Below, one piece after another: positions 55,247 through 64,000 of a stretch of DNA of 64,000 nt. The position numbers and the translations under genes were made by a program. Below the pieces are notes generated by a model. That model did no database searches, had not been told where the DNA came from, and saw only the letters and a program-made list of their open reading frames with translations. Location: the NCBI GenBank assembly GCA_037045455.1, contig JBAOIN010000006.1, positions 1 to 64,000 on the forward strand. Reading direction: 5' to 3'. This DNA is from JADKAV01 sp037045455. Lineage in GTDB: Bacteria; Actinomycetota; Actinomycetes; S36-B12; UBA10799. Position 1 is the first letter of the stretch. Each line of letters opens with the position of its first letter.

Positions 55247-56728
55247 TCAGGCGGCCTGGGACCGCAGCAGTCGGCGGGCGGCGCTGAAGCCGGCTTGTAA
55301 GGTGGGCTGGAAGCCGCCCATGCCGGTCCAGGAACCAGCGAGATGGAGTCCGGGCACCTGCGGCCGGCGCTCGTTGGTGCGGAACAACCAGTTCTCGGTG
55401 GCGTCCTGGTCGTATCCGTAGATGGCTCCCCCGGGGTGACCGAGGTAGTGCATCATCGTCATCGGCGTTGCCACGTCGATCTCCTCGATCGCATCCCGGA
55501 TGTCGGGCACGACCGTTTCGCTCAGGTCCAGCAGGGTCTGCGCATAGGCGAACTTGGTGCGGTGGTAGTCGGCTGGGTCGAGGCCCTCCCACGCCGACGC
55601 GTATTGCAGGGTCAGCAGACTCACATGCGTCGTTCCGGAGGGCGCGAACCCGATCGGGGCCACGTCGTAGGAGGTGAGGCAGATGCCTCGCGCGGGCTGC
55701 AGGGTCCGCCACGATTCGTAGGTGGCCAGGTCGTTGGTGTCGGCGTTGACGAAGCTCGTGCTGGTCGTGAAGCCGAGCTCGGCAGGCGAGGCATTCAGCC
55801 CCATATGGAGCACGAAGGCAGACACTCCGATCCGGCGCGTGCCCAGGTCTTTGCTGACGGCCTCCGGCACCGCGATGCCCTCGAGCATTTCGTAGGTGGC
55901 CGGCAGCGAGGAATTCGAGACCACGTCGCGCGTTGCGATCTCCTGGCCGTCGTCGAGTCGCACGCCGGCCACGTGACCGTCCCGCACTAGGATCTGCTCG
56001 ACCTCGGTGTTGAACAGCGCCTGGCCGCCGGCCGCTGTGAACGCGTCGAAGATGGCTGCGGACATGGCTTGCGAACCACCGCGGATGTGCCACGGCTTGT
56101 ACTCAAGGTAGGCGAACAACAGCGTCGCCATGTCCTGGAACGGGAGCTTCTCGGGCGGCTGACCGAGGTATCCCCAGTAGGCGCCCAGGGCGTGCTTCAG
56201 GCCAGTGTCTTCGAAGTACTCGTCGAACACCTCCTTGCTGGGTCGCAGACCCTGACGGAACAGGACCGGGTCGATCTGTTCGGCCGGCATGCGCATAGCC
56301 GCCACCTGCCACATGGCCACCTGCCGGACCAAGTCGAAGAACTTCCGCGCGCGATCGCCGTTGCCCGGGAATCCTTCCCCGATCGCGTTGATGGCCCCCT
56401 CCCAGTCGGCGGGAAGCGTGAGATCCACGACGCCCGGCACGACGGCGCGATACAGATCGCGCTCCTCAACGAACTCGATCCTTTCCGAGACGCCCAAGGC
56501 GTCGAACAGTCCCCGCAGCGAGAACGCTTGGCCCTCGTGGCCGAGACCGGACAACTGGTGCAGGGCCGTCTCGAACTCGAAGCGCCCCCGCCGGAAGGAG
56601 GTGGCACACCCGCCGGGCACGTTGTGGCGCTCGATGAGCAGCGTGCTCACGCCGGCCCGCTGCAGCGTGGCGGCTGCCGTGAGGCCGGCGTTGCCTGCGC
56701 CAATGACCACCGCATCAAAGTCCCTCAT
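55247..56728 (-). CDS. FAD-dependent oxidoreductase of the phytoene desaturase/carotenoid isomerase group
   Basis: 493 residues from ATG 56728 behind GGAGG. N-terminal Rossmann VVIGAGNAGLTAAATLQRAG with GGCATSFRRGRFEFE, and C-terminal LAGSWTGMGGFQPTLQAG FAD motif. The group includes phytoene desaturase, CrtISO and retinol saturase; the substrate here is unknown and no carotenoid gene is nearby. It shares an operon with the ferredoxin reductase and is divergent from a PadR gene with twin operators between. Confidence 0.82.
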   Translation of the reverse strand: MRDFDAVVIGAGNAGLTAAATLQRAGVSTLLIERHNVPGGCATSFRRGRFEFETALHQLSGLGHEGQAFSLRGLFDALGVSERIEFVEERDLYRAVVPGVVDLTLPADWEGAINAIGEGFPGNGDRARKFFDLVRQVAMWQVAAMRMPAEQIDPVLFRQGLRPSKEVFDEYFEDTGLKHALGAYWGYLGQPPEKLPFQDMATLLFAYLEYKPWHIRGGSQAMSAAIFDAFTAAGGQALFNTEVEQILVRDGHVAGVRLDDGQEIATRDVVSNSSLPATYEMLEGIAVPEAVSKDLGTRRIGVSAFVLHMGLNASPAELGFTTSTSFVNADTNDLATYESWRTLQPARGICLTSYDVAPIGFAPSGTTHVSLLTLQYASAWEGLDPADYHRTKFAYAQTLLDLSETVVPDIRDAIEEIDVATPMTMMHYLGHPGGAIYGYDQDATENWLFRTNERRPQVPGLHLAGSWTGMGGFQPTLQAGFSAARRLLRSQAA

Positions 56729-56743
56729 CGCGCCTCCGTGTAG

Positions 56744-56761
56744 TAGTCAACTAATTGAGTA
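56744..56761. promoter_or_regulatory. PadR operator 1, TAGTCAACTAATTGAGTA
   Basis: An imperfect palindrome (TCAA...TTGA core) 15 bases upstream of the FAD oxidoreductase start. Repeated nearly exactly at 56792, a shift of 48 bp, in the gap shared with padR. Confidence 0.7.
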
Positions 56762-56791
56762 TGCAGTTGAGGCTACTCTCACTCCTCGCAT

Positions 56792-56809
56792 TAGTCAATT
56801 TGTTGAGTA
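56792..56809. promoter_or_regulatory. PadR operator 2, TAGTCAATTTGTTGAGTA
   Basis: Second copy of the 18-bp site (15 of 18 identical to operator 1), 10 bases before the PadR gene start. It probably mediates autorepression of padR and, with operator 1, repression of the divergent redox operon. Confidence 0.7.
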
Positions 56810-56819
56810 CACTGGCAAT

Positions 56820-57374
56820 ATGGCTTTGCGTGACGCGATACTCGCCGCCCTGCTCGAGGGCGAAGCCTCGGGTTACGACATGGCCAAGGCATTCGACTCC
56901 TCGGTGGCGAACTTCTGGGCCGCCACCCCGCAACAGCTCTACCGGGAGCTGGACGGGTTGGAGGAGCAAGGCCTGGTTGCCGCCCGTGTGGTCCAGCAGG
57001 AACGCCGACCCAACAAGCGCCTGTTCCGTCTGACCCGCGCGGGACGCAAGGAATTGCGCGAGTTCACTAGCAGGACCGCCCGCCCCACGGCTATCCGCGA
57101 CGACCTGCTCGTGAAGGTCCAGGCCGTCGACGCCGGGGACACTGCCGGCGTGATCGAGGCCGTGGAAGAGCGCCTGGCAGGTGCTCACGCGAAACTCGCC
57201 CGCTACGAGAAGCTACGCGCCCACCTGCTCTACGGTCGCTCCGAGAAGCGCTTCTTGGCCGACGCATCCCGGGTCGGCCCCTACCTCACGCTCATGCGCG
57301 GGATCGCTTTCGAGACCGAGAACGTGCGCTGGTGCGATCAGGTCATTGAGGTCCTGCGGGCGCGCGAAGGCTGA
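56820..57374 (+). CDS. PadR-family transcriptional regulator
   Basis: 184 residues from ATG 56820. The N-terminal winged helix (LRDAILAALLEGEASGYDMAKAF, then PQQLYRELDGLEEQGLV and RLTRAGRKELREF) is typical; the C-terminal helical part (about 95-180) is the Vir_act_alpha_C dimerisation domain, making it PadR subfamily 1. It likely represses the divergent FAD oxidoreductase/ferredoxin reductase pair through the two 18-bp sites; the inducer is unknown. Confidence 0.88.
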   Translation: MALRDAILAALLEGEASGYDMAKAFDSSVANFWAATPQQLYRELDGLEEQGLVAARVVQQERRPNKRLFRLTRAGRKELREFTSRTARPTAIRDDLLVKVQAVDAGDTAGVIEAVEERLAGAHAKLARYEKLRAHLLYGRSEKRFLADASRVGPYLTLMRGIAFETENVRWCDQVIEVLRAREG

Positions 57375-57391
57375 CGGCAGGCTCGCGATGC

Positions 57392-57703
57392 TCAGACGTT
57401 GAACCCCAGTGCCCGCAGCATCTCGCGGCCCTCGTCGGTGATCTTGTCCGGGCCCCACGGCGGCATCCAGACCCAGTTGATGCGGAAGTCCTTGACGATG
57501 TCCGACAGTGCCACGCGGGTCTGGTCCTCGATCTCGTCGGTCAGGGGGCAGGCCGCCGAGGTCAGCGTCATGTCGATCGTCGCGATCTCGTCATCGTCGA
57601 CGTGCACGCCGTACACCAGCCCGAGGTCCACCACGTTGATGCCCAGCTCGGGGTCGACCACGTCGCGCATCCGCTCGGTGAGTTCGTCAACCGTCACGCT
57701 CAT
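57392..57703 (-). CDS. sufT: SufT (MIP18/DUF59) iron-sulphur assembly protein
   Basis: 103 residues from ATG 57703. LTERMRDVVDPELGINVVDLGLVYGV and DMTLTSAACPLTDEIE, with the reactive Cys, are the DUF59 landmarks; WMPPWGPDKITDEGREMLRALGF is typical of the suf-linked type. It matures Fe-S proteins. It is the last gene of the suf operon and overlaps sufU (ATGA). Confidence 0.92.
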   Translation of the reverse strand: MSVTVDELTERMRDVVDPELGINVVDLGLVYGVHVDDDEIATIDMTLTSAACPLTDEIEDQTRVALSDIVKDFRINWVWMPPWGPDKITDEGREMLRALGFNV

Positions 57704-58146
57704 GTGAAGTCCTTTCCAAGTGCTTGCAGAGTCGCGTCCTTGAACGCCATCCAGCCCAGCAGCGCGCACTTCACGCGCGCCGGGTACGAAGCGACTCCGG
57801 CGAACGCGATGCCGTCTTCGAGGAGGTCCTCGTCCGGCTCGACCTTGCCGCGTCCGTTGATGAGTTCGACAAAGGCCTCGTGTACCGGCCACACCTGATC
57901 CAGCGGTTTGCCGACCAGATCCTCGAACATGACGGAGGTCGAGGCCTGCGAGATGGAGCAGCCGGTGGCGTCGTACGAGATGTCCTTGACCACGCCGTCC
58001 TGCAGATCCACCCGCAGTGTGATCTCGTCACCGCAGGTGGGATTGACGTGGTGGACCTCAGCGTCGAACGGCTCCCGCAGGCCCTTGCTGCGGGGGTTCC
58101 GGTAGTGGTCCAGGATGATTTCCTGGTACAGGCTCTCGAGGTTCAT
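57700..58146 (-). CDS. sufU: SufU sulphur acceptor protein
   Basis: 148 residues from ATG 58146. Zinc-ligand Cys residues in NPTCGDEITLRV (with Asp), TGCSISQAS and VKCALLGW are present. SufU is a zinc protein that accepts persulphide sulphur from SufS in Gram-positive bacteria. Overlaps sufS and sufT by four bases each. Confidence 0.93.
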   Translation of the reverse strand: MNLESLYQEIILDHYRNPRSKGLREPFDAEVHHVNPTCGDEITLRVDLQDGVVKDISYDATGCSISQASTSVMFEDLVGKPLDQVWPVHEAFVELINGRGKVEPDEDLLEDGIAFAGVASYPARVKCALLGWMAFKDATLQALGKDFT

Positions 58147-59376
58147 CCGAAGAACTCCAGTGCCCGCCTTGTACCGTCGATCAGCGCCTGCACGTCGTCC
58201 TCGTCGTTGTAGAGGTAGAACGTCGCGCGGGTTGTCGCAGCAATTCCGTACCGCCGGTGCAACGGCCACGCGCAATGGTGACCGACCCGCACCGCAACGC
58301 CTGAGTCGTCGAGCACCTGACCGAGGTCGTGGGAGTGCACGCCGTCCGCGACGAACGACACCGCCCCGCCGCGCTCGCGCAGGTCGGTGGGGCCGATGAT
58401 GCGGATTCCGGGGAGCTGCCGCAGACCCTCCAGGGCGAGACCGGTGAGATGTACCTCGTGCTCGTGGATGGCCTCCAGCCCGACCCCCGTGAGGTAGTCG
58501 CAGGCCGCACCCAGGCCGACCGCCTGGGCGATGTTCGGAACCCCCGCCTCGAAGCGCTGCGGAGGAGCCGCGAACGTGGAGTGGTCCATGAAGACCTGCT
58601 CGATCATCGAGCCGCCGGTCAGCATTGGGGGCATCTCCGCCAGCAGTTCAGCCCGGCCCCACAAGCAGCCGACGCCGGTGGGTCCGAGCATCTTGTGCCC
58701 GCTGAACGCGATGAAGTCGGCGCCCAGCGATGCCACGTCAACGGGCATATGCGGGACCGACTGACAGGCATCGACCACCACCAGCGCCCCCACGGCGTGG
58801 GCCAGGCGTGCCACCTCAGCGACGGGGTTGATCGTCCCCATCACATTGGACTGGTGGGTCAGGGCGACCACCTTGGTGCGCTCGGAGATCAACGACGGAG
58901 TCGACATCCAGCCGGCCGTCCTCGGTGACACCGAACCAGCGCAGCGTCGCACCGGTGCGCTGCGCGACCATCTGCCAGGGCACGAGGTTCGCGTGGTGCT
59001 CCATCTCAGTGATCAGGATCTCGTCGCCAGGGCCGAGGAGGAACCGGCCCGACGTGGAGTTCGTGAACGCGTAACTGACGAGGTTCAGGGCCTCGGTCGC
59101 GTTGCGCGTGAAAATCACCTCGTCCGGCTGGGCGCCGATGAAAGCCGCGATTGTGGCCCGGGCACCCTCGAAAGCGTCAGTCGCCTCCTCGGCCAGTTGA
59201 TGAGCACCACGGTGGACCGCGGCGTTGTGCGTCTCGTAATACCAGCGCTCGGCGTCCAGCACCTGCCGAGGTTTCTGCGACGTGGCCCCGGAGTCCAGAT
59301 ACACCAGCCGCCGGTCGCCACGGACACTGCGCGAAAGGATCGGGAAATCCTTGCGCAGGGTCTCGACGTCAAGCAT
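58143..59376 (-). pseudogene. sufS: Cysteine desulphurase SufS with one frame break
   Basis: About 410 residues across a break near 58898 (an extra base after GACTCC). First part MLDVETLRKDFPILSR to GRLDVDS; second SLISERTKVVALTHQSN to the end. PLP Lys in AFSGHKMLGPTG and catalytic Cys in VRVGHHCAWPLH are intact. It removes sulphur from cysteine and passes it to SufU. As an essential gene in this pathway it is almost surely intact in the organism. Confidence 0.93.
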
Positions 59377-60134
59377 CAGACACTCGCAGCCGTGAATCGC
59401 TCGTAGCCCTCGGCCTCGATCTGCTCGGCGAGCTCGGGACCACCCTCGGCGACGATCCGGCCCTGCCACATGACGTGGACAAACTCGGCCGGGATCTGCC
59501 TGAGCAGCCGGGTCGTGTGAGTGATCAGGACGATGCCGGACTCACCGGTCGCCCGCACGCGGTTCACGCCCTCGGAAACGACCTTCAGCGCGTCCACGTC
59601 GAGCCCGGAGTCGGTCTCGTCCAGCACGGCGAACTTGGGCTGCAACAGTTCGAGCTGCAGGATCTCGTGCCGCTTGCGCTCACCACCGGAGAACCCCTCG
59701 TTCACGTTGCGCTCGGCGAAGGCGGGGTCGACGTGCAACTGCGCCATCGCGCCGCGCATCTCCTTGAGCCAGTGCCGCAGCGCCGGCGCCTCGCCGCGCA
59801 CCGCAGTGACCGCGCTGCGCAGGAAGTTCGACACCGAGACACCCGGCACCTCGACCGGGTACTGCATCGCGAGGAACAGCCCAGCGCGGGCGCGCTCGTC
59901 AACGCTCATGTCCAGCACGTCGGCACCGTCCATGGTCACGGTGCCGCCGGTGATCGTGTAGGCGGGATGCCCGGCCAGCGCGTAGGCCAGCGTGGACTTG
60001 CCGGAGCCGTTCGGGCCCATGATCGCGTGCGTCTCACCGCTGCCGACGGTGAGATTCACACCGCGCAGGATCTCCTTCGGCGAGCCGTCGGACTCCACCT
60101 CGACATGCAGGTCGTTGATCACCAATTCGCTCAT
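59376..60134 (-). CDS. sufC: SufC ATPase
   Basis: 252 residues. Walker A GPNGSGKST, signature FSGGERKRHEILQLE, Walker B FAVLDETDSGLD and H-loop ITHTTRLLR are the SufC pattern. It works with SufB and SufD in cluster assembly on the SufBCD scaffold. Start overlaps the Rieske gene; the stop overlaps sufS (TGATG). Confidence 0.95.
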   Translation of the reverse strand: MSELVINDLHVEVESDGSPKEILRGVNLTVGSGETHAIMGPNGSGKSTLAYALAGHPAYTITGGTVTMDGADVLDMSVDERARAGLFLAMQYPVEVPGVSVSNFLRSAVTAVRGEAPALRHWLKEMRGAMAQLHVDPAFAERNVNEGFSGGERKRHEILQLELLQPKFAVLDETDSGLDVDALKVVSEGVNRVRATGESGIVLITHTTRLLRQIPAEFVHVMWQGRIVAEGGPELAEQIEAEGYERFTAASV

Positions 60135-60457
60135 CGTGCCTCCTCCGGAACTGCGACGAGCACCACTGCGTCGTCGCCAACGCCTTCTATCTGGACTGGG
60201 TATGTGGTTATGGACTCGAACGCCGGCGGCCCGGACGGTTCACCGGTGCGCAGGTCGAAGCGCGAGCCGTGCAACCAGCATTCGATCTCGCAGCCCGACA
60301 CCTCGCCTTCGGCCAGCGACACCTCCGCGTGCGAGCAGGTGTCGTTCACGGCGAAGACCTCGGTGCCCACCCGCACCACGGCGACCGGCACGCCGTCGAT
60401 CGTGATCCGCCGGGGCTGCTTGTCGCGCAGGTCACCCAGCCGCAGGGACACGCTCAT
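60131..60457 (-). CDS. Rieske-type 2Fe-2S ferredoxin of the suf operon
   Basis: 108 residues. The Rieske ligands CSH (in NDTCSHAEVSL) and CWLH (in IECWLHGSRFD) are present. This gene is usually found between sufD and sufC in actinobacteria and may supply electrons for cluster assembly, though this is not established. Overlaps both neighbours by four bases. Confidence 0.9.
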   Translation of the reverse strand: MSVSLRLGDLRDKQPRRITIDGVPVAVVRVGTEVFAVNDTCSHAEVSLAEGEVSGCEIECWLHGSRFDLRTGEPSGPPAFESITTYPVQIEGVGDDAVVLVAVPEEAR

Positions 60458-61569
60458 GCAGTCTCCTCGTAGCCGAGTTCGGCCTCGACGGCCCGCATCA
60501 GTTCGCTGCGCACCATCGGCACGTCGATCCCGTCCAGCACGTCGGCGAAGAAGCCGAGCACGACCAGCCGCCGCGCTTGCGATTCCGGGATGCCGCGAGA
60601 CATCAGGTAGAACAACTGCTCCTCGTCGAATCTTCCCGTCGCGCTCGCGTGCCCCGCGCCCACGACGTCGCCGGTCAGGATCTCCAGGTTCGGCACCGAG
60701 TCCGCCCGGGCGCCGTCGTCGAGCAGCAGGTTGCGGTTGATCTCGTAGGTCTGCGTGCCGACCGCCGTCGGCTGGATGATCACGTCACCGACCCAGACAC
60801 TGCGCGCCCCATCGCCCTGCAACGCGCCCTTGAAGACCACGTTGCTCGAGCAGTGCGGCTGACCGTGGTCGACCAGTGAGCGGTGCTCGAAGCGCTGGCC
60901 GGCGTCGGCGAAGAACAGCCCGCGGATGTCGGCCTCACCGCCGGGTCCCGCGTAGTCCACCGTCTGCACAAGGCGCAGCGCCTCGCCCCCGAGGCTGACG
61001 ACCACGCTGCGCAGGCGGGCATCCCGGCCGATCCGTGCCGCGATGTGACCCGCATGGACAGCGTCGTCGGACCAGTTCTGCACCATGACGAACTCGAGCG
61101 AACCGCCGTCGTGCACCACGACCGAGACGTTCCCGGCGTACAGGGAAGTACCGCTATGGCGCAGCACGACGATCGCCTTCGCATCGGCCCCGATTTCGAT
61201 CAATGTTTGGCCCCAAACGACATCGCGGCCCTGACCGGTGAGGTCGATCACGACGGGCTCGGAATGCTCGGCTGCGGCGGGCACCTCCAGCAGCATCGCA
61301 CCGCCGGAATGCGCAGCGGCCAATGCCGAGATCCGGTCCACCGGGGCACTCGCAGCGCGCTGCCGGGCTTCCTGCGCGGAGATCTCCCGCACCGTGATGC
61401 CGGCGGGCACGGTCGCGTGCCACGTCAGGTGGGCATCGGAGGCGGCATCCTCAAGCAGCGGCTTGAGCGCGGCGCGGGGCGCAAACCGCCACACCTCCTC
61501 GCGGCCGGTCGGTTCCGGGAATTCCGCGAGGTCGTAGGAGCGGACACCGCTCATGCTGATCTCGCCCAT
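60454..61569 (-). CDS. sufD: SufD scaffold protein
   Basis: 371 residues from ATG 61569, on the sufB stop (TGATG). The parallel beta-helix core is followed by PNLEILTGDVVGAGHASATGRFDEEQLFYLMSRGI, the SufB/D signature with its conserved His. It forms SufBC2D with SufB and SufC. Confidence 0.94.
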   Translation of the reverse strand: MGEISMSGVRSYDLAEFPEPTGREEVWRFAPRAALKPLLEDAASDAHLTWHATVPAGITVREISAQEARQRAASAPVDRISALAAAHSGGAMLLEVPAAAEHSEPVVIDLTGQGRDVVWGQTLIEIGADAKAIVVLRHSGTSLYAGNVSVVVHDGGSLEFVMVQNWSDDAVHAGHIAARIGRDARLRSVVVSLGGEALRLVQTVDYAGPGGEADIRGLFFADAGQRFEHRSLVDHGQPHCSSNVVFKGALQGDGARSVWVGDVIIQPTAVGTQTYEINRNLLLDDGARADSVPNLEILTGDVVGAGHASATGRFDEEQLFYLMSRGIPESQARRLVVLGFFADVLDGIDVPMVRSELMRAVEAELGYEETA

Positions 61570-64000
61570 CAGCCGACCGCTCCTTCCATCTGCAGTTCGA
61601 TGAGCCGGTTGAGTTCCAGCGCGTACTCCATCGGCAGTTCCCGCGCGATCGGTTCGATGAAGCCGCGCACGATCATCGCCATGGCCTCGTCCTCGGTGAG
61701 GCCACGGGACATCAGGTAGAACAGCTGGTCCTCGCCGATCTTGCTGACCGTGGCCTCGTGCCCCATCGCAACGTCGTCCTCACGGATGTCGTTATAGGGG
61801 TAGGTGTCGGAGCGGCTGATGTCGTCGACAAGCAGCGCATCGCACTTCACTGTGGACTTCGAGCCCTTCGCACCCGGGTTCACCTGGATCAGGCCGCGGT
61901 ACGAGGCCCGTCCGCCACCACGAGCCACCGACTTCGACACGATCGTCGACGAGGTGTTCGGAGCGGCGTGCACCATCTTGGATCCCGCGTCCTGGTGCTG
62001 GCCCTCCCCCGCGAAAGCAACGGACAGGGTCTCGCCCTTGGCGTGCTCGCCCATCAGCCAGACGGCCGGGTACTTCATCGTGACCTTGGAACCGAGGTTG
62101 CCGTCGATCCACTCCATGGTCGCGCCCTGCTGGGCGATCGCCCGCTTGGTGACCAGGTTGTAGACGTTCGTCGACCAGTTCTGAATGGTCGTGTAGCGGC
62201 AGCGGGCGTCCTTCTTCACAACGATCTCCACAACCGCGGAATGCAGACTGTCCGTGGAGTAGATCGGCGCCGTGCAACCCTCGACGTAGTGCACGTACGC
62301 GCCTTCGTCCACGATGATGAGCGTCCGCTCGAACTGCCCCATGTTCTCGGTATTGATCCGGAAGTAGGCCTGCAACGGGATTTCCACGTGCACGCCCTTG
62401 GGCACGTAGATGAACGACCCGCCCGACCACACGGCAGTGTTCAGGGCGGAGAACTTGTTGTCGCCGGCCGGGATCACAGATGCGAAGTGCTCACGGAACA
62501 GGTCTTCGTGCTCCTTGAGGCCCGTGTCGGTGTCCAGGAAGATGACGCCCTGCTCCTCGAGATCCTCGCGGATCTTGTGGTAAACAACCTCGGAGTTGTG
62601 CACCACGATGCCCTCTGCGATGAAGTTGTGCGGGCCGTCAACCTCGACGTCAAAGACTGGCTCGACCTCATGCGCTTCGATGCTGGCGATGCGGGCGAAC
62701 CCAAGGTGGTCGGTCACGTGTGCGCGAATGGTCGTACCGCGTACCGCCCGGTTGCTGTGGCCATACGCACGCCGTCCGAATCGCGCAGTGCGTTTGGGGT
62801 TGCGGCAATCGAGCTTCTCGCAGTCGCCGGACAGGTGCAGGCGGAATGCAGTCAGCCGTCGTGACGCATCGTGCGGGTGAGCGTTGGTGAACTCGTACGG
62901 CCCAGCGACACCCATGCCCAGCGTCGCGGCGAGTTCGAGACCTTGTTGCAGCAAACAGGAATTGCCGCTGGTCAGGCGCACACCTGAGGCCCGATCTGGC
63001 GCCACGTAACCGTCGGCGTCGACCCAGCCGCCGAGGAACGCCAGGCGCTGGTCTTCGGGCAGGTCGTACACCCACAGCGGGATCTGTTTGGTCAGGCTGG
63101 TACCGCCGAATCCTTGCGCCCAGAGCCATTCGACGAGGTCCTTGGAGTTCACGACCACCCGGTAGTTGTCGGCCTCGATCACACGCTTGCCGAACTGCTC
63201 GGCAACGATACGGGAGATCTCCGCGCGGACCTCAGGGTCCCTCTCGTCGACTGCGAACTGGACACGGTGTGTCCGTCCCGCCGACTGCGTGTTGCCATCG
63301 CCGAGGAAGAAACCGAGCAGCCACATCAGATCCGGGGTGCTGCACTCGGGACCGAAATCACCCTCGAAGACGCGCACTTGGCCAAATGTTGGCAGCCCGC
63401 GAGGCACGGCCACCATGTCGCCCGGCTGCAACTCCGCCACTGTCTTCCAGACCCGGCGGTAGCGAGCCCGCTGACGGCCCGGCTTGCGGGCATCCTCAAG
63501 CACCAGGAACGGATGGTTGTCGGTGGCACGGATGATCCGGGTCCCGACCTTGATGCGGTAGGTGAGGCGAGTGTCAGTCTGAGCAGCAGCCTTGACTGGC
63601 GCGACTTCGAACTCCCCCGTCTCCTCGTTGAGAGCGAAGACGCGGTCACCAGGCTCGATCGCCTTGATCGGGACGAGGCCGCGCCCAGCAGTCCAGACGC
63701 GCGTGTCACCGGCGAGGCACTCGTATTGCGCGGCCACACCGGCGATCAGCCGCTGCTTCTCCGCCTCCGGGATCCCCAGCCGGTCGTAAGTGTTCTTGAT
63801 GTCGGCGGGCAGTTCCTCCCACGAGGTCGCCTGCTTCTCGGTCGAACGCACGAAGTACTTGATGGTGTCGAAGTTGATGTCCGACAGGTCCGCGCCCCAC
63901 GTGGGCATGGGCTTCTTCTCGAACAGCCGCAGCCCCTTCAGACGCATCTCCAGCATCCATTCGGGCTCGTTCTTCAGCGCGGAGATCTCGCGGACGACGT
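61569..64000 (-). CDS. sufB: SufB scaffold protein, interrupted by an intein; 5' end outside window
   Basis: The frame is open to the window edge (upstream residues include VVREISALKNEPEWM), so the N-terminus is missing. N-extein to AAQYE, C-extein from SEVVYHKIREDL to the end. The C-extein has the SufB core, including YVEGCTAPIYS and the EDQLFYLMSRGLTEDEA region. SufB is the main scaffold of the SUF Fe-S cluster machine; the host needs protein splicing to make it. First gene of the visible operon. Confidence 0.95.
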   Translation of the reverse strand, partial: VVREISALKNEPEWMLEMRLKGLRLFEKKPMPTWGADLSDINFDTIKYFVRSTEKQATSWEELPADIKNTYDRLGIPEAEKQRLIAGVAAQYECLAGDTRVWTAGRGLVPIKAIEPGDRVFALNEETGEFEVAPVKAAAQTDTRLTYRIKVGTRIIRATDNHPFLVLEDARKPGRQRARYRRVWKTVAELQPGDMVAVPRGLPTFGQVRVFEGDFGPECSTPDLMWLLGFFLGDGNTQSAGRTHRVQFAVDERDPEVRAEISRIVAEQFGKRVIEADNYRVVVNSKDLVEWLWAQGFGGTSLTKQIPLWVYDLPEDQRLAFLGGWVDADGYVAPDRASGVRLTSGNSCLLQQGLELAATLGMGVAGPYEFTNAHPHDASRRLTAFRLHLSGDCEKLDCRNPKRTARFGRRAYGHSNRAVRGTTIRAHVTDHLGFARIASIEAHEVEPVFDVEVDGPHNFIAEGIVVHNSEVVYHKIREDLEEQGVIFLDTDTGLKEHEDLFREHFASVIPAGDNKFSALNTAVWSGGSFIYVPKGVHVEIPLQAYFRINTENMGQFERTLIIVDEGAYVHYVEGCTAPIYSTDSLHSAVVEIVVKKDARCRYTTIQNWSTNVYNLVTKRAIAQQGATMEWIDGNLGSKVTMKYPAVWLMGEHAKGETLSVAFAGEGQHQDAGSKMVHAAPNTSSTIVSKSVARGGGRASYRGLIQVNPGAKGSKSTVKCDALLVDDISRSDTYPYNDIREDDVAMGHEATVSKIGEDQLFYLMSRGLTEDEAMAMIVRGFIEPIARELPMEYALELNRLIELQMEGAVG
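62595..63719 (-). other. Intein in SufB with DOD (LAGLIDADG) homing endonuclease
   Basis: 375 residues inserted between Glu (AAQYE) and Ser (SEVVYHK). Splicing motifs: Cys1 in CLAGDTRVW (block A), TDNHPFLV (block B, TxxH), VEPVFDVEVDGPHNFIAEG (block F), VVHN (block G, penultimate His and terminal Asn), Ser+1 as C-extein nucleophile. The two LAGLIDADG-like helices LLGFFLGDG and FLGGWVDADGY indicate a homing endonuclease that looks intact. SufB inteins are known in mycobacteria. Confidence 0.95.

Overview
The window is high-GC DNA with actinobacterial traits: GTG starts are frequent, genes are often joined by ATGA or TGATG overlaps, and several families are typical of Actinomycetes (GPGG small membrane protein, DUF3099, SufU-type suf operon, a SufB intein, IdeR-type iron box). 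It is most likely an actinomycete chromosome with the right-hand end of an integrated element at its left edge.

Layout. 1-5333: right part of a tRNA-integrated element. A tightly coupled minus-strand operon carries two excisionase-like HTH proteins, an unknown protein and a primase-polymerase/RepA-type helicase. Then come a small membrane protein, an iteron-like CCTGTTCC array with a large palindrome, a tyrosine integrase, and a copy of the 3' end of a tRNA gene as attachment site. 5334-18962: housekeeping and unknown genes (UPF0158, M20 peptidase, ThpR, tRNA-Leu, HAD phosphatase, LysE exporters, DUF554, HD protein) and the iron operon efeO-efeB under an IdeR-like box. 19264-25063: a class III aminotransferase divergent from ahpC-ahpF, then an APC transporter. 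25222-30433: a complete histidine-degradation operon hutH-hutU-hutI-hutG. 30456-45697: RCK-like fragment, PAS-PAS-GGDEF-EAL protein, histidine phosphatases, amino-acid ABC transporter, APC permease, ABC/TSUP/TrmH cluster, serB, tldD-tldE. 46032-57374: DUF3099, a polytopic membrane protein coupled to dodecin, SURF1, an atypical SDR, ABC exporter, ABC-F, and a PadR-controlled redox pair. 57392-64000: suf operon in the order sufB-sufD-Rieske-sufC-sufS-sufU-sufT, with an intein in SufB; SufB runs off the window.

Two dispersed non-coding repeat families stand out. One is a roughly 90-bp double-armed hairpin element (six copies), almost always just past gene 3' ends. The other is a roughly 160-bp MITE (three copies) with inverted ends GGAACCACTGATTAA/GGAAGTACTGATTAA and 4-bp CTAG/CTAA target duplications; one copy sits inside a hairpin element. 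A 73-bp tandem hairpin repeat lies between the HD gene and efeB.

Thirteen single-base frame breaks hit otherwise well-conserved genes (rep, DUF554, efeB, hutI, hutU, trmH-like, an ABC ATPase, serB, sufS), many at short G or C runs. This pattern fits uncorrected long-read consensus errors better than decay. Affected genes are annotated over their full span with the break positions.
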